From Paracoccus sp. M683 (GTDB taxonomy: Bacteria; Pseudomonadota; Alphaproteobacteria; Rhodobacterales; Rhodobacteraceae), in assembly GCF_007096355.1 (NCBI RefSeq), contig NZ_VKDF01000019.1:1-32315 (forward strand): a stretch of DNA of 32,315 nt, in the 5' to 3' direction. Within the stretch, counting starts at the first letter, position 1. Each line of letters begins with the position of its first letter. The notes beneath the pieces are model-generated. The model made no database searches and was not told the origin of the DNA. It saw only the letters and a program-made list of their open reading frames with translations. Made by a program: the position numbers and the translations under genes. Of this stretch, positions 1 through 7,200 are shown one piece after another.

Positions 1-129
1 AAGCGAAAACGCGTAGAACAGTGCCGCTTGTGCTTCCTGCCGTGGACCCATCATTGCCGATCCTCCCGCCTGACAACGGAATTGAATCAGCGACCAGCCC
101 ACCAATCAAGGAGAGTTTTTCAACAAAAT
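1..129 (-). mobile_element. IS1182-like insertion sequence, transposase 5' end (partial)
   Basis: This is the end of an insertion sequence that continues off the left edge. On the minus strand a reading frame starts at 54 (ATG ATG, then GPRQEAQAALFYAFSL) and runs out of the window. I recognise this as the N-terminus typical of IS1182-family transposases; that is recall, not a search. The element ends near 115-129 with GTTTTTCAACAAAAT, whose exact reverse complement lies at 32179-32193 beside the C-terminus of a similar transposase. The dispersed repeat begins immediately after this end, so the insertion appears to abut or cut into that repeat. No target-site duplication is evident when the outer flanks of the two ends are compared. 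Confidence 0.75.
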
Positions 130-130
130 A

Positions 131-311
131 TCCCGCAAAGCAGACTTCGCCTGCGCGATCTCGCTGCGCTAGGCACGAACGTCCGGTCTAGGGAAGCTGC
201 ACCGCAGCGCCAATCAAAGACCGACTGGCAGTTTTGGGCCGAGTGCGCTGGTCAGGGGCCGCCCAGGACCGTTGCCGGCACCAACGCCGGCAAATCGACG
301 TTAAGAGCCCT
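131..311. repeat. Dispersed repeat, copy 1 (181 bp)
   Basis: This copy is nearly identical to 716-896, with about two mismatches over 181 bp; its first 110 bp recur at 2703-2812. It contains an inverted repeat, TTGCCGG at 272-278 and CCGGCAA at 287-293, with an 8-nt loop. Reading frames crossing it are Arg/Ala-rich and look non-coding. It lies in gaps next to small cargo genes. I do not recognise it as a named element. It is not an obvious integron attC site, because matched RYYYAAC and GTTRRRY ends are not seen. Confidence 0.8.
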
Positions 312-359
312 TTTCGGACGGTCACGCGCTGCGCTAGGGTCGTCTCGAAGGAGAAAGAC

Positions 360-695
360 GTGCCGGATATTCAGTCACGAGTTGGTACATACTTGGGCGT
401 TGTCGCAACGGTCGCGCTGGCGGTCAGTATCGTCTTGCTGCTGACTCTGTTTGCGGATTTGCTAACTCCTCCGCCTTATGCAGTTGGGTCTCATCCCGAC
501 TACCTATCCGCTCTGGCAAAAGCAGTGCTCTTTCTCGGGGTAGTCTCGGCGCCGACGATATGCTGCACCATTGCATGGCCGATCCATCTTCTTAAGAAGC
601 GACGCGGTGAAAAGGTGTTCGGGTGGCTGCGCTTTATGGTTCTAGCGTCAACGGTGTGGATGTGGCTCGTATTTCAGGGAATTGCCAATCTTTGA
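360..695 (+). CDS. Small membrane protein, unknown function
   Basis: A 111-residue protein starting at GTG 360, preceded by AAGGAG at 347-352 with good spacing. This start is preferred over the upstream ATG at 234, whose extension would translate the dispersed repeat. Three hydrophobic segments are visible: about residues 9-30 (VATVALAVSIVLLLTLFADLL), 46-66 (AKAVLFLGVVSAPTICCTIAW) and 83-105 (WLRFMVLASTVWMWLVFQGIA). A basic KKRR loop sits between the second and third. I recognise no family. The gene lies between two direct copies of the 181-bp repeat, like a small cassette. Function unknown; the call as a real gene rests on the ribosome binding site and the clean membrane topology. Confidence 0.6.
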   Translation: MPDIQSRVGTYLGVVATVALAVSIVLLLTLFADLLTPPPYAVGSHPDYLSALAKAVLFLGVVSAPTICCTIAWPIHLLKKRRGEKVFGWLRFMVLASTVWMWLVFQGIANL

Positions 696-715
696 TCCCC
701 GCAGCGTCCGCTCCG

Positions 716-896
716 TCCCGCAGAGCAGACTTCGCCTGCGCGATCTCGCTGCGCTAGGCACGAACGTCCGGTCTAGGGAAGCTGCACCGCAGCGCCAATC
801 AAAGACCTACTGGCAGTTTTGGGCCGAGTGCGCTGGTCAGGGGCCGCCCAGGACCGTTGCCGGCACCAACGCCGGCAAATCGACGTTAAGAGCCCT
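716..896. repeat. Dispersed repeat, copy 2 (181 bp)
   Basis: Second full-length copy, in the same orientation as 131-311 and offset by 585 bp. It contains the same TTGCCGG/CCGGCAA hairpin. Two differences from copy 1 are visible, one near 723 and one in the CCTACTGGCAG segment. The stretch from 897 to 979 after it holds no gene that I can support. Confidence 0.8.
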
Positions 897-979
897 CCTT
901 TACGAATGCTGCGCGTTGCGTCAATGTCAGCTATGGTACCGCCGCCATCTCTATCGATCGGGTACATTGACCAATCGTG

Positions 980-1291
980 TTATGTCGATTTCCCTGTCCT
1001 GAAGAGCCGGACCGCTCCCTTGCCGCTGCGCTCGATCACGCCTTTCGCTTCGAGGTCGAGCTGCACCGCCTTCAGCCACCACCCGGCCTTCTCGCCGCCC
1101 GGAAACAATTCCTGTGACAGGTTCGGCAACAGCGCGGCCTTAGCCTCTGCGACGGACATACCGGGCGCCTCGGACGGCAGCACCGGAAGCAAAGCATCGC
1201 GCATGGCGATGAACTTCGCCTTATTCACTCGTTGAACGTGATGCGGTGACGTGATGCTCTCGATCTCGATTTTCTCGTCGGCGTCAGACAT
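980..1291 (-). CDS. DUF6958-like small protein
   Basis: A 103-residue soluble protein beginning MSDADEKIEIESI. The start at 1291 has GGGAGAG a few bases upstream; a longer frame to 1486 would overlap most of the next gene and is rejected. The sequence, with a GWWLKAVQLDLEAKG segment near residues 70-85, reads like a small winged-helix-type fold. I recall such proteins as the DUF6958 family, so that name is tentative. Its start overlaps the end of the GFA-like gene by 8 bp, which implies translation from the same tetR-led leftward operon. Role unknown. Confidence 0.75.
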   Translation of the reverse strand: MSDADEKIEIESITSPHHVQRVNKAKFIAMRDALLPVLPSEAPGMSVAEAKAALLPNLSQELFPGGEKAGWWLKAVQLDLEAKGVIERSGKGAVRLFRTGKST

Positions 1292-1820
1292 TGATCTCTC
1301 CCGGGTTTGGCGTTTTCGGGTTACGGAACCCCATTGCGACCCAGGCCCCGAAGAGCTTTGCGAAGAAGCCGAGGCTCTGCTTCTTGGCGTTGGGAATGTC
1401 GTCTGGCAGCGTGGCACCTTCCGGGAGATCGGAGGCCATCGTGCGCATCGTGGGCTCAGGCTTTGTGCCGGATGGCCAAAGTCCACTGTAGAGACTCAGC
1501 CAGTGTCCGCCTTTGAACTCCAGATAGACAGGCGTGTTGCAGCAGGTGGCGATCACCCGCGTGCTGGGGGCCTCGGGCGACAGGCGGAACCCGGCCAAGT
1601 TGGCGGCCCCCACAAGAAAACGCACGCGATCCTTGCGATACATGACGAAGGGCGTCGTGCCGTGATCGGTCAAGGTCCGGGGTGCGCCCTCAAGGCCCTG
1701 CATCTTTCCCGCCGCCTCGCGGCAGGAGTTGCAGCAGCATTCGACGCTTGCGATGGGCCTCCCCTCGACTTCAAGGCAGGTCTGGCCACAGGCACATCCG
1801 ATCTGTGTTGCCTTACCCAT
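1284..1820 (-). CDS. GFA/CENP-V-like zinc-binding protein (DUF6151-like)
   Basis: A 178-residue protein with a cysteine pattern typical of the GFA (glutathione-dependent formaldehyde-activating enzyme-like) fold: CACGQTCLEV near residues 9-18, CCCNSCREAAG near 28-38 and CCNTPVYLEF near 93-102. These cysteines probably bind zinc. Members of this fold include formaldehyde-glutathione adduct enzymes, but most plasmid versions have no proven reaction. I recall this variant as DUF6151; treat that as tentative. It follows tetR with a tiny coupled ORF between them and overlaps the DUF6958-like gene by 8 bp, so the genes likely form one TetR-controlled operon. Confidence 0.8.
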   Translation of the reverse strand: MGKATQIGCACGQTCLEVEGRPIASVECCCNSCREAAGKMQGLEGAPRTLTDHGTTPFVMYRKDRVRFLVGAANLAGFRLSPEAPSTRVIATCCNTPVYLEFKGGHWLSLYSGLWPSGTKPEPTMRTMASDLPEGATLPDDIPNAKKQSLGFFAKLFGAWVAMGFRNPKTPNPGEINV

Positions 1821-1893
1821 GCGCTGGCTCCTTCGCGGCAGTTAATTCGAAGGCGGCAACGATCTTTTCCGGGGTGATTTGCTGGTCGGTCAT
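1813..1893 (-). CDS. Tiny ORF coupled to tetR and the GFA-like gene
   Basis: A 26-residue frame starting MTDQQITPEK and ending KEPAHG. Its ATG at 1893-1891 overlaps the tetR stop in an ATGA arrangement, and its end overlaps the start of the next gene at 1820. It could be a real micropeptide, a coupling ORF that carries ribosomes from tetR to the GFA-like gene, or the surviving N-terminus of a gene lost by deletion. No family is recognisable at this length. Confidence 0.4.
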   Translation of the reverse strand: MTDQQITPEKIVAAFELTAAKEPAHG

Positions 1894-2546
1894 GATGATT
1901 TCTCGTAGTTGGTTTCAGATGTATTTGGCCCCACTCCGAACAGGCCGCGCACATAGCGGATGAGGTGATCAACACTTTCACGGGCGAGGTCAGGGTCTCC
2001 GGTGGCCTTGGCGAGGATGAATCCACCCTGAAGAACCGCCTGCGTGTGGCGGGCAAGGCTCTCGGCAGTCCAGTCAGCGTCGATATTATGCTGCTTGCGC
2101 GCCGCTTCGATGTCGGTCTCCAGCGTGGCGGCATGGCCGAAGATGCTGGCGGCGCAGGCATCCCGGATCGCGGGCGCGCTATCATGCACCTCCTGCGTCA
2201 TGGTGCCGACGAGGCAGGTGTATTCAAACGTCTCACCGTCGATGAGGCCTTTGCGGAAATCGAGATAGGCCAGAACCCGGTCCAGCGGATCGTCCGGCTC
2301 ATGATAGGGCGCGCTGGCAAAGAGTGCGCTGGTTGTCTCGGCCCAGAAATTCGCTACCGCCACGCCAAGCGCGTCCTTGGTATTGAAGTGATAGAAGAAC
2401 GCACCCTTCGTGACACCGGCCGACTGGCAGAGATCATCGACTGAGGTTGCGGCGAACCCCTTGCGGCGGATCACGTCGCGCGCGCCTTCCAGAAGGCGTG
2501 TACGCGCATCACCGCGCTCGGGGGATTGCTTGGTTGGTCTTGGCAT
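1890..2546 (-). CDS. TetR/AcrR-family transcriptional repressor
   Basis: A 218-residue regulator. The N-terminal TetR helix-turn-helix spans about residues 12-60 and includes TRLLEGARDVIRRKGFAATS and GVTKGAFFYHFNTKDAL, which match the family closely. The remainder is the all-helical ligand-binding and dimer domain. An 8-bp-arm palindrome lies immediately upstream inside the predicted promoter, which fits autoregulation. The gene heads a leftward operon with a GFA-like and a DUF6958-like gene, so the effector may be a small reactive compound; that is inference. The start has no ribosome binding site and lies where transcription should begin, suggesting a leaderless mRNA. Confidence 0.93.
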   Translation of the reverse strand: MPRPTKQSPERGDARTRLLEGARDVIRRKGFAATSVDDLCQSAGVTKGAFFYHFNTKDALGVAVANFWAETTSALFASAPYHEPDDPLDRVLAYLDFRKGLIDGETFEYTCLVGTMTQEVHDSAPAIRDACAASIFGHAATLETDIEAARKQHNIDADWTAESLARHTQAVLQGGFILAKATGDPDLARESVDHLIRYVRGLFGVGPNTSETNYEKSS

Positions 2547-2552
2547 ATCCGA

Positions 2553-2581
2553 AACATACCATACGGTTGGTATGTAGTCAA
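2553..2581 (-). promoter_or_regulatory. tetR promoter with embedded TetR operator
   Basis: Read on the minus strand, a -35 box TTGACT (2581-2576), a 17-bp spacer and a -10 box TATGTT (2558-2553) form a good sigma-70-type promoter. The spacer and the -10 box carry the perfect inverted repeat ACATACCA (2554-2561) and TGGTATGT (2568-2575) around a 6-bp centre. That is a standard size for a TetR-dimer operator. Bound repressor would block RNA polymerase directly. Confidence 0.75.
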
Positions 2582-2917
2582 TAAACCCATAAATGTGCGT
2601 ACTGCGGCGACGCCAAAAATCGCCGCTTGCGCACTTGAACCTTGATATCAGGCTTCGGCCGAAAGCAGACTATGCAAGTATCGCGGCGAAAGGCAGCAAG
2701 GTCCGCAAAGCAGACTTCGCCTGCGCGATCTCGCTGCGCTAGGCACGAACGTCCGGTCTAGGGAAGCTGCACCGCAGCGCCAATCAAAGACCGACTGACA
2801 GTTTTGGGCCGATCTGTCCGCCGACTTATCGCGGCGCCGCAGAAATGCTGCGCAGGCGCAGCAAGTCGTTAGGGCTCAAGGGTGCCCTTCGACAGCAGCG
2901 AGATCGTTTTCATCACG
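2582..2917. other. Intergenic stretch containing repeat copy 3
   Basis: No credible gene between the tetR promoter and the end of the DUF1173 gene. It contains the shortened repeat at 2703-2812. Short frames here are compositional shadows. Confidence 0.5.
2703..2812. repeat. Dispersed repeat, copy 3 (110 bp, truncated)
   Basis: Matches the first 110 bp of the 181-bp repeat (133-242) with one visible mismatch (GACTGACAG against GACTGGCAG), in the same orientation. It diverges after GGGCCGA, so the distal part with the TTGCCGG/CCGGCAA hairpin is missing. Confidence 0.8.
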
Positions 2918-4147
2918 CTATCCAGATGTCTTCGGTGCTCCAGAAGCCGGCAACGCGGGCATGTCGTCATCCTGTGCTGGCCAGATCCAGGCTGGATAGA
3001 CGCCTTCTCTGGCGATCTCGACCAGTTCGCGTTCGAGTTCGGGTTCGAGTGATTGCGACGAACAATAGAGCGCGGTGGGGGGCGAGGTATCGAGCATCAC
3101 GGCGTTGGCGATCGGCGCATCTGCCCGCAAGTTGTAGCGCAGGCTCTTGGAGAAATGGCGATCACGCATCGCCTCGATCAGGCGCAGTTCTCGATCATGA
3201 TCGAAGGGTATCCATTGCGCGGTGACGGGCATGACGGCGATCTGCCGGATCTCGGCATAGTTGCCATGCATGTTGAAGGTGGCGATGACGATCAGATGGG
3301 CACCCTCGACAGCTTCCACGTCGCGGATCTTTTCGCCGGCGATCTTGTCGAAACGCGCACACAGATCCTCGTCCATGAAGAAGGCCATGTCGGGCAGGTG
3401 CTTGAACCGGATTTTCCGCCCATATTGCGACGGTTCCATGTCCTTCAGCTCGGCCACAATCACGCCCAGGGGCATGGGCTTGCCCTTGACCGGCTGAAGA
3501 TGATGCAGGAAGCGCCGCCTTGCAGCGGCCAACTCATCCTTCTTGTCGGCGGAAAACATGGGCGGGACCAAGAGCACCGAGGACAGCGGTATGGATTTCG
3601 CGTTTGCCCGCTCGGCGGCGGCGGTCAGCTCGCGATGAACGATCCACCAGGATCGGCGCGCATAGGCAGGGCGCCACATGGTCAGGCCGGCCGCATCCCA
3701 GAGGAAGTGCAGCAAGCCAAGAAGGCCCAGCTTGTTCGGGCTTGCCTCGGCCACGGTGGGTTCGTGATCGCCGGCATCCGGGGCAACGCCGCGCCGGCCA
3801 CGGACTGACAGGGGAAAATCCAGCTTTAGGGTGGTGTCGCCGCTGTCATCGGTGGTGATGGCCTTGCCCTCGACCTGGCCGAGACCTGACAGTTCCGGCG
3901 GCATGGCAAAACTGTCGCAGGAGGGATCATGCGCATGGCCGGTGCCCGGCATCCGCTTCAGATAATACTCGCCCTGAATTTTGGTGACATACATGAGCGG
4001 GGAAGCTGGTGAACAAAGGCAGGCGGGCCGAGCCTTCGACTGATGCGCCGCAGCGAGGATGCTTTGCCAGTTCGGGGATGCGGCATCGAAGGTATCAGTG
4101 CCAAGCTGATAGCGGCTGGCGGGGACGGCAACATCGGCTGAACGCAT
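2918..4147 (-). CDS. DUF1173-like plasmid protein
   Basis: A 409-residue protein that I recognise, by recall, as the DUF1173 type common on alphaproteobacterial plasmids that carry secretion and transfer genes. The start at 4147 (MRSADVAVPASRY) is chosen over a GTG at 4156 because AGGTG lies just upstream of it. Cysteines near the N-terminus (PACLCSP, residues about 41-47, and HDPSCDSF about 73-80) could form a metal site. Later segments include LLGLLHFLWDAAGLTMWRP and FMDEDLCARFDKIAGEKIRDVEA. The C-terminus is Pro/Ala/Gly-rich. Biochemical function unknown. It is divergent from vapBC, with about 90 bp between start codons. Confidence 0.75.
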   Translation of the reverse strand: MRSADVAVPASRYQLGTDTFDAASPNWQSILAAAHQSKARPACLCSPASPLMYVTKIQGEYYLKRMPGTGHAHDPSCDSFAMPPELSGLGQVEGKAITTDDSGDTTLKLDFPLSVRGRRGVAPDAGDHEPTVAEASPNKLGLLGLLHFLWDAAGLTMWRPAYARRSWWIVHRELTAAAERANAKSIPLSSVLLVPPMFSADKKDELAAARRRFLHHLQPVKGKPMPLGVIVAELKDMEPSQYGRKIRFKHLPDMAFFMDEDLCARFDKIAGEKIRDVEAVEGAHLIVIATFNMHGNYAEIRQIAVMPVTAQWIPFDHDRELRLIEAMRDRHFSKSLRYNLRADAPIANAVMLDTSPPTALYCSSQSLEPELERELVEIAREGVYPAWIWPAQDDDMPALPASGAPKTSG

Positions 4148-4182
4148 AAAGATCACCTGTCTAAAATCACTGACCTCGGGAA

Positions 4183-4238
4183 TTGCAGAAATCTATCTTG
4201 ATGTGTATATATAGATCATACAACAGAGGATATACACA
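4183..4238 (+). promoter_or_regulatory. vapBC promoter and operator
   Basis: A possible promoter, TTGCAG (4183-4188), 17-bp spacer, TATATA (4206-4211), is overlapped by a perfect 9-bp inverted repeat. The arms are TGTGTATAT (4202-4210) and ATATACACA (4230-4238), and the right arm reaches the A of the antitoxin start codon. The first arm covers the -10 box, as expected for autorepression by a VapB or VapBC complex. AGAGGA at 4225-4230 is the ribosome binding site. Confidence 0.65.
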
Positions 4239-4483
4239 TGGCAATCCTGATCAGGGGCGACGAGATCGACGCATTGGTCGAGAAATACTGTGCCATGACC
4301 GGACAGAGCAACAAGAGCGAGGCCGTGCGCCGCGCCCTGGCGGCGCAGATCGAGGCGCTGGCGGCGAAGGAAAGCCTTGCGGACCGGGTTGCGAAGATTC
4401 AGCGGCAGGCGGCTGACGGCGGATTTGTCGCCCCTAAAAGCTCCGACAAGGCATTCATGGATGAGATGTGGGGCGAGGGCTGA
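4238..4483 (+). CDS. vapB: VapB-type antitoxin
   Basis: An 81-residue antitoxin. The N-terminal half (MAILIRGDEIDALVEKY, then GQSNKSEAVRRALAAQIEAL) matches Rv0623-like/ribbon-helix-helix VapB antitoxins that bind DNA as dimers. The C-terminal part, including FMDEMWGEG, is the flexible toxin-masking tail. It precedes a PIN-domain toxin with TGATG overlap, so the pair is translationally coupled. A 9-bp-arm palindrome at the promoter is the likely autoregulatory site. On a plasmid such a pair normally supports maintenance, because cells that lose it are left with the stable toxin. Well supported by sequence and context. Confidence 0.9.
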   Translation: MAILIRGDEIDALVEKYCAMTGQSNKSEAVRRALAAQIEALAAKESLADRVAKIQRQAADGGFVAPKSSDKAFMDEMWGEG

Positions 4484-4908
4484 TGTTTCTCGATGCCAGC
4501 GCGCTGGTCGCGGTGCTGCTGAAGGAATCTGACGGCACCGCGCTTCTGAAGGCGATGGAGGCCGCACGCGGCAAGCTGCGGTTCTCGCCCGTGGTGCGGA
4601 TGGAGGCGGTTCTGGCGCTGGTGCGCGCGCGGATCGAGACGCGCGGCAAGGGACCAGCAACCGGCGCCGACAATGCCGATGCGACGGGGCTGGTCGATCA
4701 GCTGCTGGAAGCCCTGGAAGCGCAAGAAATGCCGATCACCAGCGAGATCGGCAAGGCTGCGATCGCGGCCCTGGCGATCTATGGCAAGCAAGTCGGGCAT
4801 CCGGCGCAGCTGAACATGGGCGATGCGCTGTCCTATGCCTGCGCCAAGGCCGAAGGGATTCCGCTGCTCTACAAGGGGCGGGATTTCAGCGAAACGGATT
4901 TGGCGTAG
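4483..4908 (+). CDS. vapC: VapC-type PIN-domain ribonuclease toxin
   Basis: A 141-residue PIN-domain toxin starting MFLDASALVAVLL, with the first acidic residue (Asp4) in the family position. Further PIN acidic positions are Glu43 in VVRMEAVLALV, the Asp in NMGDALSYACAK near residue 114, and the Asp in YKGRDFSETDL near 134. VapC toxins are Mg-dependent endoribonucleases that cut tRNA or rRNA; the target here cannot be told from sequence. The ATG overlaps the antitoxin stop as TGATG. Length and order are normal for the family and no catalytic residue appears missing. Confidence 0.9.
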   Translation: MFLDASALVAVLLKESDGTALLKAMEAARGKLRFSPVVRMEAVLALVRARIETRGKGPATGADNADATGLVDQLLEALEAQEMPITSEIGKAAIAALAIYGKQVGHPAQLNMGDALSYACAKAEGIPLLYKGRDFSETDLA

Positions 4909-4928
4909 TAAGATAGATGGGGTTGCCT

Positions 4929-5216
4929 ATGACTAATACCGCTCCAGTGATCATCTCCCTGTTTGCGCTTGGGGTTTCGGGGGCCGCGCTCTGCGGACAG
5001 ATACAAAGTTCATCCGAGACGAATGAAAGAGAGCAGCTTGTCGCGCAGATCAACGCATGCGTGGCTTTGTCACAGCATCACTATAGCCCTCGTGTTGGTA
5101 ACGACGGTGGGCCATGGGCAGACAAAACGAGGGCACTGGCGCTATGCCTTTCCAGCCCGGACCCATCGGCCTGCAGACTCGAAGTTAATGAAGCTGATGA
5201 TAATGACCTGTGCTGA
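4929..5216 (+). CDS. Small exported or membrane-anchored protein, unknown
   Basis: A 95-residue frame starting MTNTAPVIISLFALGVSGAA, a hydrophobic N-terminus that could be a signal peptide or a membrane anchor. The rest is polar, with cysteines (INACVAL, LALCLSS, SACRLE and the last residue) that could form disulfides. GGGG at 4919-4922 is a modest ribosome binding site; an alternative ATG lies at 4917. It follows vapC closely and may be co-transcribed. No family recognised. Confidence 0.5.
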   Translation: MTNTAPVIISLFALGVSGAALCGQIQSSSETNEREQLVAQINACVALSQHHYSPRVGNDGGPWADKTRALALCLSSPDPSACRLEVNEADDNDLC

Positions 5217-5254
5217 CGATCAACGCATCAGCGGCTTATACGATGTGCGTCAAA

Positions 5255-5280
5255 GAAAAGGACCGCCCGAGGGCGGCCCA
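5255..5280 (-). terminator. Rho-independent terminator of the 5372-7827 operon
   Basis: On the minus strand a GC-rich hairpin (CCGCC at 5263-5267 pairing with GGCGG at 5272-5276, extended by flanking GC bases) is followed by the T-rich run CCTTTTCTTTG. It lies about 95 bp past the last gene of the leftward operon. Confidence 0.7.
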
Positions 5281-5371
5281 AGTGAACCTTCGTCGCAGAA
5301 GGAAACCCTGAAAACCGGGATCTTTGATCCCCTTTCGTTCTCGGTCAGAATAGGCAACGCAATGGCCTGCG

Positions 5372-6163
5372 TCAATCACATTGCCAGACAGCGCGGGCCT
5401 GGACCGGCGCGGTGCTGCGCAGTAGCTCGCGCGTCCGGGAACGGGCCTCTTTCTCGGCCTCAGCCGCACGGCGGGCGGCGTCCTTCTGCTTCGCGAAGGG
5501 ATCGCCATGCAGACCGAAGAACACCGGCGCAGCCGCAGTATACGCCCGCTCGAAGACTTCCAGCGAAAGGCTGCCGTTTATGACGCGACCGGCGATGCCG
5601 CGTGTGCTGATCTGGATATAAGCCATATGGAAGGTGCTGCGGGACAACTCGACTGCTTCCGCCCAGATATGCCGCGCCGGGTCAAAGCCCTGGCTTTCCA
5701 GCGCATCAGCGAGCGCCAGAACCATGCAGCCGGCACCGGCTGCGGGTTCGGACACGGCGATAAAGCCCTGCGCCTCGATCTGTGCCGCTGCATCGCCCAG
5801 GCTCTTTTCGGCCATCAGCCGGCTGACTTCATAGGGCGTGAAAAACTGCCCGAGGCCCGCATCAAGCGCACCGATCTCGGCCGCGACCTGGCCGATGAAG
5901 TCGATGCCGCCGCCTGCAATGGCCTCGATGGAGAGGGCCATCATTTCAGGCATGCGCCGCACATCGTCCTTGTTCGGGAACCTGCCGACGCAGGCCATAT
6001 AGTCCGCTTCCAGCCGGTCCCGCTGATCGGCGAAAGGTGAGGCGCGCTTGGCAAGGGCGCAATAGGCCATTTCGCAGAACAGGCGGAAGATCTCGGTGCG
6101 GGTTTTCGAGCGGTCGAACTGGTCGAGGGCGCGCAGGAATGCGGTCACGGCGGGATGGGCCAT
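5372..6163 (-). CDS. N6-adenine DNA methyltransferase-like protein, catalytic motif not seen
   Basis: A 263-residue protein with the SAM-binding half of an HsdM-like adenine methyltransferase: GQFFTPYEVS near residues 105-114 (motif X region) and VSEPAAGAGCMVLALADAL near 137-155 (motif I, usually DPxxGSG). WAEAVELSRSTFHMAYIQ and GRVINGSLSLE follow, as in the type I M-subunit fold. The catalytic [ND]PP[YF] motif IV, expected soon after, is not visible, and the C-terminus is a charged helical tail. It may therefore bind SAM or DNA without methylating, or belong to a plasmid family with a divergent motif. It is the last gene of a four-gene leftward operon; AAGGAT precedes its start. Confidence 0.7.
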   Translation of the reverse strand: MAHPAVTAFLRALDQFDRSKTRTEIFRLFCEMAYCALAKRASPFADQRDRLEADYMACVGRFPNKDDVRRMPEMMALSIEAIAGGGIDFIGQVAAEIGALDAGLGQFFTPYEVSRLMAEKSLGDAAAQIEAQGFIAVSEPAAGAGCMVLALADALESQGFDPARHIWAEAVELSRSTFHMAYIQISTRGIAGRVINGSLSLEVFERAYTAAAPVFFGLHGDPFAKQKDAARRAAEAEKEARSRTRELLRSTAPVQARAVWQCD

Positions 6164-6222
6164 GTCAAAATCCTTGTGGGAATGGGGTAGGGTGCCGCGC
6201 CGTCAGGCGCAGCGCGCGGGCA

Positions 6223-6537
6223 TCACTGGTTGCGCGCTTGGCTCAGGGCCAGCATGATCGCGGTCCTGTTGGCGGCCACATCATTGCTGATCTGGTCATA
6301 GGGCTTCGACCAGTCGACCGGCGTTTGCAGAAGGGCGTCCATGATCGCGAAAGCGCCTCTCCGGGTGCGGCGATCGCCGCCCCGTCCGCCGCCGATGCAC
6401 ATGCCTGATGCGACATGAACGACCTGCCAGCGTTTGTGCTGCTTGAAAACGCCAAGCCCCGACCGGCAATAGGCGGTCACGGTCTGGTCGCCATAGAGGC
6501 TGTTCGGGATCGTGATCATCTGTTGTGCATGGGTCAT
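6223..6537 (-). CDS. Conserved-looking small plasmid protein, unknown
   Basis: A 104-residue soluble protein beginning MTHAQQMITIPNSLYG, with a central basic, Gly-rich stretch (GGGRGGDRRTRRGAFA, about residues 49-64) that could contact nucleic acid. No family recognised. AAGGATC lies about 8 nt before the start, the same ribosome binding pattern as its operon neighbours, which supports co-expression. It lies between the methyltransferase-like gene and the DUF6927-like gene. Confidence 0.65.
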   Translation of the reverse strand: MTHAQQMITIPNSLYGDQTVTAYCRSGLGVFKQHKRWQVVHVASGMCIGGGRGGDRRTRRGAFAIMDALLQTPVDWSKPYDQISNDVAANRTAIMLALSQARNQ

Positions 6538-6602
6538 GGAACTGATCCTTGAATGTCAGAGGATGCGGTTGCCGCCGCGCCATCCGGCGCGGCGCTGTCG
6601 GG

Positions 6603-7199
6603 TCAGATGCGGGTCCAGTCGCGGGACATGATGTTGCTGATGGAATAGCGCCCGCCGGTTTCGGTGCTGATGAACACCGTGCGGTTGCTGCGCCCCCATT
6701 TTTCCTTTGCGACGCGGAAGGTCTGCAACTCAGCGCCATCCGAAAACCGCAACGGTATCGTCAGACGGATCACGTCACCGGGTTTCAGGCGGCGGTTAGT
6801 GCGGGCGGCATGGTCGCGACAGCGTTGCCGCCAAGCGAGCGCGTATTCGGCGCTGGTCGGTGACAGCAGGTCCAGCAGCTTCGCGGGGGCCTCGGCCTGA
6901 TTGGGACCGCTGGTTTCGTCCATGTCCTTGTAACCCCACTCGCCCTTGCTGGTCGTGGTCAGGAACACCGCGGCGAAGGTATAGCCGCCAGTGGCATCGG
7001 TCTCGAAATGTCCGGTAGGGTCGCGCCCGGTGTCCAGCCGACCGGCGGCAGGTTCAGCGCGAACCGCCGCATACCAGACCGATCCCTTGCGGCTGATCAG
7101 GACGGGAAACCCCCGTCCTTTCTCACTGTTCCAGGTGCAGAGCCGGGCGATTTCATCGCGGATGCAGGCGGGGGTGTCGGGATAGATGAGCCAGCCCAT
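6603..7199 (-). CDS. DUF6927-like plasmid protein
   Basis: A 198-residue protein beginning MGWLIYPDTP, with GYKDMDETSGPNQAEAP near residues 89-105 and LLDLLSPTSAEYALAWRQRCR near 108-128. I recall this pattern as the DUF6927 family found on mobile elements and plasmids; the number is tentative and the function unknown. The C-terminal third (PLRFSDGAELQTFRVAKEKW) looks beta-rich. GGAGGGG precedes the start, which lies 1 nt after the stop of the upstream gene, so the two are translationally linked. Confidence 0.7.
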   Translation of the reverse strand: MGWLIYPDTPACIRDEIARLCTWNSEKGRGFPVLISRKGSVWYAAVRAEPAAGRLDTGRDPTGHFETDATGGYTFAAVFLTTTSKGEWGYKDMDETSGPNQAEAPAKLLDLLSPTSAEYALAWRQRCRDHAARTNRRLKPGDVIRLTIPLRFSDGAELQTFRVAKEKWGRSNRTVFISTETGGRYSISNIMSRDWTRI

Positions 7200-7200
7200 A

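Noticed and set aside
28..444. Long plus-strand frame across the left edge
   Set aside because: It runs antisense through the transposase start, then across the IS end and the dispersed repeat, and has no ribosome binding site or protein-like sequence.
131..896. Integron attC sites for the 181-bp repeats
   Set aside because: Matching RYYYAAC and GTTRRRY core ends and the expected imperfect stem are not found; no integrase gene is present.
3026..3052. Tandem GTTC motifs resembling LexA sites
   Set aside because: They fall in the coding sequence for a Glu/Leu/Arg-rich stretch of the DUF1173-like protein, and the spacing is not N7.
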